Assembly: GCA_019638775.1 (NCBI GenBank)
Contig: JAHBTD010000001.1
Location: 1,116,001 to 1,180,000, forward strand
DNA length: 64,000 nucleotides
Direction of reading: 5' to 3'
From: Fimbriimonadaceae bacterium
Lineage (GTDB): Bacteria > Armatimonadota > Fimbriimonadia > Fimbriimonadales > Fimbriimonadaceae
The number at the start of each line of letters is the position of its first letter. Within the stretch, counting starts at the first letter, position 1. Shown here one piece after another: positions 59,827 to 64,000 of this stretch. Below the pieces are notes generated by a model, which made no database searches, was not told the origin of the DNA, and worked only from the letters and a program-made list of their open reading frames with translations. The translations under genes were made by a program, and so were the position numbers.

Positions 59827-60755
59827 TCCTGACGGTGACCCTAAACCCAAGCATCGACCGAACTGTATTTGTCGATGCGCTTCAGGTTGGGGATACGAAC
59901 AGGGTGGGCCGGTCAGAGACCGACGCCGGCGGCAAAGGTCTCAACCTTTCACGCGTTGCCGCTGAGCTTGGCGGGCACACAGTTGCGCTTGGGTTTCTTG
60001 GGGGTGGGCCGGGTGCATACATTCGGTGCGTTCTGAACGATCAGGGCGTTGAGTATGACTTTGTGGAGATCGCTGGCGAGACTCGCATGAATGTGAGCAT
60101 CGAGGAGGGGAACGGCAGCCCACCTACCACTCTCAACGAGCGTGGCCCCGAGATCACATCACAGCATTGGGATGAGCTGCTTCAAAAATGCACGCTGTGG
60201 GCTCCTAAGGCAGCGTGGGCGTGTATGGGTGGGTCGATCCCTCCCGGGCTGGGAAAGGACGCCTATCGCACGCTTGGAGGCCTTCTCAAGGAGGCAGGCT
60301 GCAAACTCGCACTGGATGCGGACGGCGAAGCCATGAAGCTTGGTTTGGAGGCGGGGCCTCAGTTTATTAAGCCCAACGCACACGAAGCGGAACGGCTTTT
60401 GGGTCGCCCCATGGACAGCGTAGAAGCATGTGTCGATGGAGCGAAGGAGTTGCACGGGCGTGGCATCGACTTCGTTGTCATCAGCCGTGGAGCAGATGGC
60501 GCGGTTTTGGCTTGTTCGGAAGGTGTTTTCGTCGCCGAATCGCCGAAAGTTAAGGCCGTGAGCACGATCGGCAGCGGCGATTCTTTGGTGGCGGGATTTT
60601 TGTGGGGGCTTGAGAGCGGGAAGTCGGTAGAGGAGGCGTTTCGGTGGGGTGTGGCTTGCGGAGCCGCGACCGCAACGACCAGCGGAGCGGAGATCGCTCG
60701 GAAGCCGGTCATTTTGGAGCTTGAGCCAAGGGTGACGATCTCGCGCACGGAGTAA
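59823..60755 (+). CDS. PfkB-type hexose-phosphate kinase (1-phosphofructokinase family)
   Basis: A 310-residue ribokinase-fold enzyme. The N-terminus 'ILTVTLNPSIDRTVFVD' with 'SETDAGGKGLNLSR' and the C-terminal anion hole 'GSGDSLVAGFLWG' with catalytic Asp identify the FruK/LacC/PfkB branch, which phosphorylates fructose-1-P, tagatose-6-P or fructose-6-P. No fructose PTS gene accompanies it, so fructose-1-P from PTS uptake is not obviously its substrate. TTG 59823 overlaps the pfkA stop as TTGA, showing translational coupling with pfkA. Confidence 0.92.
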   Translation: MILTVTLNPSIDRTVFVDALQVGDTNRVGRSETDAGGKGLNLSRVAAELGGHTVALGFLGGGPGAYIRCVLNDQGVEYDFVEIAGETRMNVSIEEGNGSPPTTLNERGPEITSQHWDELLQKCTLWAPKAAWACMGGSIPPGLGKDAYRTLGGLLKEAGCKLALDADGEAMKLGLEAGPQFIKPNAHEAERLLGRPMDSVEACVDGAKELHGRGIDFVVISRGADGAVLACSEGVFVAESPKVKAVSTIGSGDSLVAGFLWGLESGKSVEEAFRWGVACGAATATTSGAEIARKPVILELEPRVTISRTE

Positions 60756-60939
60756 AAAATCAAATTCATTCTGCGAAGTTGTCGAATTGCAGAAGCGAAC
60801 CTTGCTGGGCCTGCGTCCCAGAATTGACCGGCGATAGGCTTGTTGGTGGACAAAGCGTTTGCCTTGGTCGGTCATAATGCATGAGGAATGCGTCCGGGTC
60901 GTGAGTCAATCGCAGCGGACGTGAGGTAAGGTCAAAACC

Positions 60940-61179
60940 ATGTCGGCAGACGTATTGGAAAGAGTCAAAAAAGTCACAGTCGAAGAGCTTGGCGTGAAAG
61001 AAGAAGAAGTCACGGGCACAGCCTCGTTTACCGAGGATTTGGGTGCGGATTCGCTCGACGTCGTGGAACTCGTCATGGCTTTAGAGGATGAATTTGGAAT
61101 CGAGATCCCTGACGACGAAGTTAGCAACATCAAGACTGTTGGCGACGCGGTCAAGTACATCGAATCCAAGAGTGAATAA
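60940..61179 (+). CDS. acpP: Acyl carrier protein
   Basis: A 79-residue acidic carrier protein. The phosphopantetheine attachment Ser is in '[20 protein letters not shown]', and the four-helix pattern and length are standard. It shuttles acyl chains in fatty acid (and so lipid A) synthesis. GAGGTAAGG lies 9-18 nt before ATG 60940. It overlaps fabF by one base (TAATG). Confidence 0.97.
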   Translation: MSADVLERVKKVTVEELGVKEEEVTGTASFTEDLGADSLDVVELVMALEDEFGIEIPDDEVSNIKTVGDAVKYIESKSE

Positions 61180-62432
61180 TGAGTGATTGGCCTCGCCCTT
61201 CAGGGCGGGTTGTCGTCACCGGTCTAGGCGCTGTCACCCCCCTGGGAACCGGCGTGGACGTTTTTTGGCCACGCTTGATCGCAGGGGAGAGCGGCATCGA
61301 CCGGATCAGTCTTATCGACCCGTCGGATTTCACCACACAGATTGGCGCTGAGGTGCTCGATTTCGAGCCCGAGCGTTTCCTGGATAAGAAGGAAGCCCGC
61401 CGTATCGACCGCTTCATTGCGTTTGCAGTGGGAGCGGCTACGATGGCGCTTGAGGATTCCGGCTTTCCGGTGACCGATGACAACCGCGAGCAGGTTGGCG
61501 TTTTGGTCGGCTCTGGCATCGGTGGACTGACCACGATGACCGAACAGACGAAGCGTCTGTATGAAGGCGGCCCAGGCAAGGTTTCGCCGTTCCTCGTGCC
61601 CTATATGATCCCGGACATGGCGTCGGGATACGTCTCTATCGTTCATCAGCTCAAAGGTCCTAACACGTGCGTGGTCACCGCCTGTTCGACGGGTGCAAAC
61701 TCGTTGGGCGATGCCTATCACATCATCAAACGCGGAGATGCGGTGGCGATGGTGGCGGGCGGCAGCGAGGCCCCGATCAACGAAATCGGCTTGGCTGGAT
61801 TCTGCTCGGCCCGGGCGATGTCGAACCGCAATGACGACCCCAAGCGCGCCTCTCGGCCCTTCGATTCCGAGCGCGACGGCTTTATCATGGGCGAAGGCGC
61901 AGCCGTGATGATGCTTGAGGACTACGATCATGCAGTCGCTCGCGGAGCAAAGATTTACGGCGAGATCGTGGGTTATGGGATGACGGGAGACGCCTATCAC
62001 ATCACGGCTCCCGACCCTGAGGGCGACGGGGCACGTCGGGCGATGAAGGCGGCTTTGCGGTCGGCTGGATTAAAACCGGAAGATATCGGCTACATCAATG
62101 CCCACGGGACGTCCACGCCCTATAACGACAAGTTTGAGACGATGGCGATCAAGAGCGCCTTTGGCGAACATGCTTACAAGGTGCCGGTGAGCTCGACAAA
62201 GTCGATGATCGGGCATACTCTGGGTGCGGCCGGTGCGATTGAGGCGATGATCTGTCTGTTGGCGATGAAGGAAGGGGTTCTTCCTCCCACGGTCAACTAC
62301 GAGAATCCCGATCCCGACTGTGATCTGGACTATGTGCCGAACGTTGCGCGAAAGGCTGACGTGGCGTATTCACTCTCGAACTCTTTCGGGTTCGGCGGGC
62401 ATAACGTGAGCTTGATCTTTAAGCGGGTTTGA
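61179..62432 (+). CDS. fabF: 3-oxoacyl-ACP synthase II
   Basis: A 417-residue condensing enzyme elongating fatty acids with malonyl-ACP. The active-site Cys lies in '[17 protein letters not shown]', the two catalytic His in '[14 protein letters not shown]' and '[18 protein letters not shown]', and 'FGFGGHN' closes the fold. Length is usual. It is coupled to acpP, an arrangement found in many bacteria. fabD, fabH and fabG are not in the window. Confidence 0.97.
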   Translation: MSDWPRPSGRVVVTGLGAVTPLGTGVDVFWPRLIAGESGIDRISLIDPSDFTTQIGAEVLDFEPERFLDKKEARRIDRFIAFAVGAATMALEDSGFPVTDDNREQVGVLVGSGIGGLTTMTEQTKRLYEGGPGKVSPFLVPYMIPDMASGYVSIVHQLKGPNTCVVTACSTGANSLGDAYHIIKRGDAVAMVAGGSEAPINEIGLAGFCSARAMSNRNDDPKRASRPFDSERDGFIMGEGAAVMMLEDYDHAVARGAKIYGEIVGYGMTGDAYHITAPDPEGDGARRAMKAALRSAGLKPEDIGYINAHGTSTPYNDKFETMAIKSAFGEHAYKVPVSSTKSMIGHTLGAAGAIEAMICLLAMKEGVLPPTVNYENPDPDCDLDYVPNVARKADVAYSLSNSFGFGGHNVSLIFKRV

Positions 62433-62804
62433 GCCAAATCTCAGCGGTCGTTGCGGCAACGACGGAGCGTTACCCTCCCCCATCCTCTTTGTGCCTTCGT
62501 GGTTCTTCGTGTCTTTGTGAGAGAGGCGTTTTTTTGTTTCACGCAAAGTTCACAAAGAACGCAGAGTTTGGGTTGAGGTCTTTGTGAGCTCTGCACCTCT
62601 GCGTGAACTTCCGTGTTGGTTCTCGCCAAGTTGCAAAGCCTGTTCAACCGATTGTGGTGCAGGCGTCCTTGCCTGCACATTCGCTGTGTTGTACGGCAAC
62701 GACAGAGCGTTGCCCTCCCGGGTCTCTCGTAAAAACGCAGGATTTCTATGCCTGAATCCTCCCCTAGAATTGAGGCTAAATATGGGGGTGGAGGCATTGG
62801 AGTA
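62433..62804. repeat. Intergenic mosaic of dispersed repeats
   Basis: No gene is seen in this 372-nt spacer. It holds family H copies at 62452-62480 (CGGCAACGACGGAGCG) and 62693-62720, and a 'GTGCCTTCGTGGTTCTTCG' to 'CTCTGCGTGAAC' stretch (about 62489-62612). A hairpin TGCAGGCGTCCTTGCCTGCA lies near 62659-62678, and a family D copy at 62749-62785. A fragment like the second element occurs at about 8740-8765 after purC. It looks like a landing zone for short palindromic repeats. Confidence 0.6.
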
Positions 62805-64000
62805 TCAGAAGAGACTATCGGTGTCTTCGTTCTTAGACTCGGAGGCTGCGGGCACTTGACCCGTTTGGAACACACGCCACTTGCTCAAACTCATCGACTT
62901 CCAACCGCGTTTGTTCCCGGCAAAGCGATCAAGCCAGTCTTTGCGCAAGTCCGGGGAAGCGGCCTGAAGAGCGGGCCAAGCGTCAGCCCCGGCGTTGATG
63001 ATCATATCGCGGTCGAGGTTTTGCTTATCGGCACGGTTGAGATTAACCGATGCAATGACGGAATCTGGACGGATGACGTTTAGGCTGACGCCGACGGCAA
63101 AAAAAGCCGCCATGCAAGCAAGGCCAAACCGGGAGAGTTGCCAACTCACGCCCAACCACATGTAGAGGCCGATCACGACAGCAAGCCAGACAATCCCCGC
63201 ACAAACATAAAAGCGCATGGGCGAGAGGCCGTAGGCCTGCACATAGAGCGACATCCTGAATCCCGCCGATGCAAGCAGGCAAAGAAGGAGGATGGACATT
63301 CCGACAGCTACGGCATTAAAAAGCCTGCGGTGGGCAGCCTCGACCGATTTCAGCACACTCTGCGCACCGAGGAGGATCGGCAAACTCAGCGCAGTGACAG
63401 TGACGATCTCGAAGAATCCCCGACGAGCGTATTGGGCGTAGGTGAGCTCGGCAGTTTTGAGCACGACGTCGTTGCCCCCAAAAAGGTAGCGAACTTGCAC
63501 CAGGATGAATATCAGGAACATCAGACCGATCAGGCCAAAGAAGGTGGCAAAAGCGCTGATGGCATGGGTGGCGTCAATGCCAGCCTTTTGGGTCTCGATA
63601 GGCGGTGCGGCCGGATTTGTGGTTGTGTAGCCGGGGGGCGGATCGCCCATGCCCGTAGTTTCAAACGCCTTCTTGCGAAGTCGCGAGGACATCATCATCC
63701 ATGCCCCAGCCGTGAAAGATCCAACGATTCCGAATAGGAGCCCCCGCTCGACCACAGTGTCGGGGTCAATACTCCACTCCAGGGAGAACAGACGTCCAAA
63801 TACAGGATCGGCCTGGGCGAGAATCACGCCCAAGATGAACATCACAGGAATTGCGGCGACAATCCCGAGCATGACGCCGGAGGTCCGCTTAGATTGAGGA
63901 GCAGGCCGCAGCCGCTTCCAGTCGGCGAGAAACGGAAGAAAGAGCGAGATGAGCGGAAAGAGAACTGGGTAAAGCGCGGAAACGACGAAGGTGTGGAGAA
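62805..64000 (-). CDS. Multi-pass membrane protein (DUF4153/DUF4173-like), 5' end outside window
   Basis: The frame stays open to base 64000, so at least 398 residues are present and the N-terminus is missing. Eight or more hydrophobic helices alternate with short loops ('IVAAIPVMFILGVILAQAD', 'FGLIGLMFLIFILVQVRYLF', 'FYVCAGIVWLAVVIGLYMWL'). A soluble C-terminal tail contains 'NLNRADKQNLDRDMIINAGA', a block reminiscent of DUF4153/DUF4173 proteins. Function unknown. It converges on fabF across the repeat-rich spacer. Confidence 0.75.
   Translation of the reverse strand, partial: LHTFVVSALYPVLFPLISLFLPFLADWKRLRPAPQSKRTSGVMLGIVAAIPVMFILGVILAQADPVFGRLFSLEWSIDPDTVVERGLLFGIVGSFTAGAWMMMSSRLRKKAFETTGMGDPPPGYTTTNPAAPPIETQKAGIDATHAISAFATFFGLIGLMFLIFILVQVRYLFGGNDVVLKTAELTYAQYARRGFFEIVTVTALSLPILLGAQSVLKSVEAAHRRLFNAVAVGMSILLLCLLASAGFRMSLYVQAYGLSPMRFYVCAGIVWLAVVIGLYMWLGVSWQLSRFGLACMAAFFAVGVSLNVIRPDSVIASVNLNRADKQNLDRDMIINAGADAWPALQAASPDLRKDWLDRFAGNKRGWKSMSLSKWRVFQTGQVPAASESKNEDTDSLF

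Noticed and set aside
62535-62550. TGTTTCACGCAAAGTT as a third parS site
   Set aside because: Only the left half matches; the right half has no dyad symmetry. Half-sites at about 8760, 34466 and 44958 were dropped for the same reason.

Overview
The window looks like a chromosomal segment of a diderm, free-living bacterium, most probably an Armatimonadota (Fimbriimonadia-like) member. This placement is an inference from gene content and from the start-site architecture, not from a marker tree. Supporting points are lipid A/LPS functions (LpxC, an LptC-LptA-LptB-LptF/G operon, a PagL-like outer-membrane protein), a SigH-type sigma factor normally associated with Gram-positive lineages, a DUF3084 protein, and many genes whose start codon sits 6-7 nt after a TANNNT box, as in leaderless Deinococcus transcription. 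I see no prophage, insertion sequence or CRISPR array.

Layout. 1-18 kb: a truncated CocE/NonD-type hydrolase, an AlkD-like repair protein, a DUF72 protein, tRNA-Ala(GGC), a VIT/vWA protein, a DinG-like helicase, PurC, an M42 peptidase, an exported amidohydrolase, HtpX, a PAS-GGDEF cyclase, an acyl-CoA ligase, a DUF58 protein and an RDD protein. 18.3-25.4 kb: an AT-rich spacer with DnaA boxes precedes recF-dciA-comEC (ComEC split in two). Then come valS and two parS-like palindromes, so this may be the replication-origin neighbourhood. 25-32 kb (minus strand): an ABC ATPase, cdsA, a sigH-like gene, a PKD protein, ymdB, recX and recA.

32-46.5 kb (plus strand): a solute-binding-protein/permease fusion, an SLH protein, a membrane protein, then a seven-gene run rlmN-lptC-lptA-lptB-lptF/G-DUF3084-RNase H-fold nuclease, followed by a TPR protein, serS and rpoN. 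46.5-54.3 kb: coaBC with an ankyrin protein, speD (behind a long leader) and speE for spermidine, a VOC protein, acsA and an unaccompanied SdhC. 54-64 kb: der, the PagL-like protein, lpxC, secG, a CBS-DUF1385 fusion, pfkA overlapping a pfkB-type kinase, acpP-fabF, and a multi-pass membrane protein cut by the window edge.

The genes mostly serve core processes: replication and repair (recF, dciA, recA, recX, dinG), envelope building (cdsA, lpxC, lpt genes, acpP-fabF), translation (valS, serS, rlmN, der) and central metabolism (pfkA, acsA, coaBC). The most unusual material lies between genes: several families of dispersed palindromic repeats, promoter boxes abutting start codons, a candidate structured leader before speD, and two possible non-AUG/GUG/UUG starts (ATC, ATT) inside tight operons.
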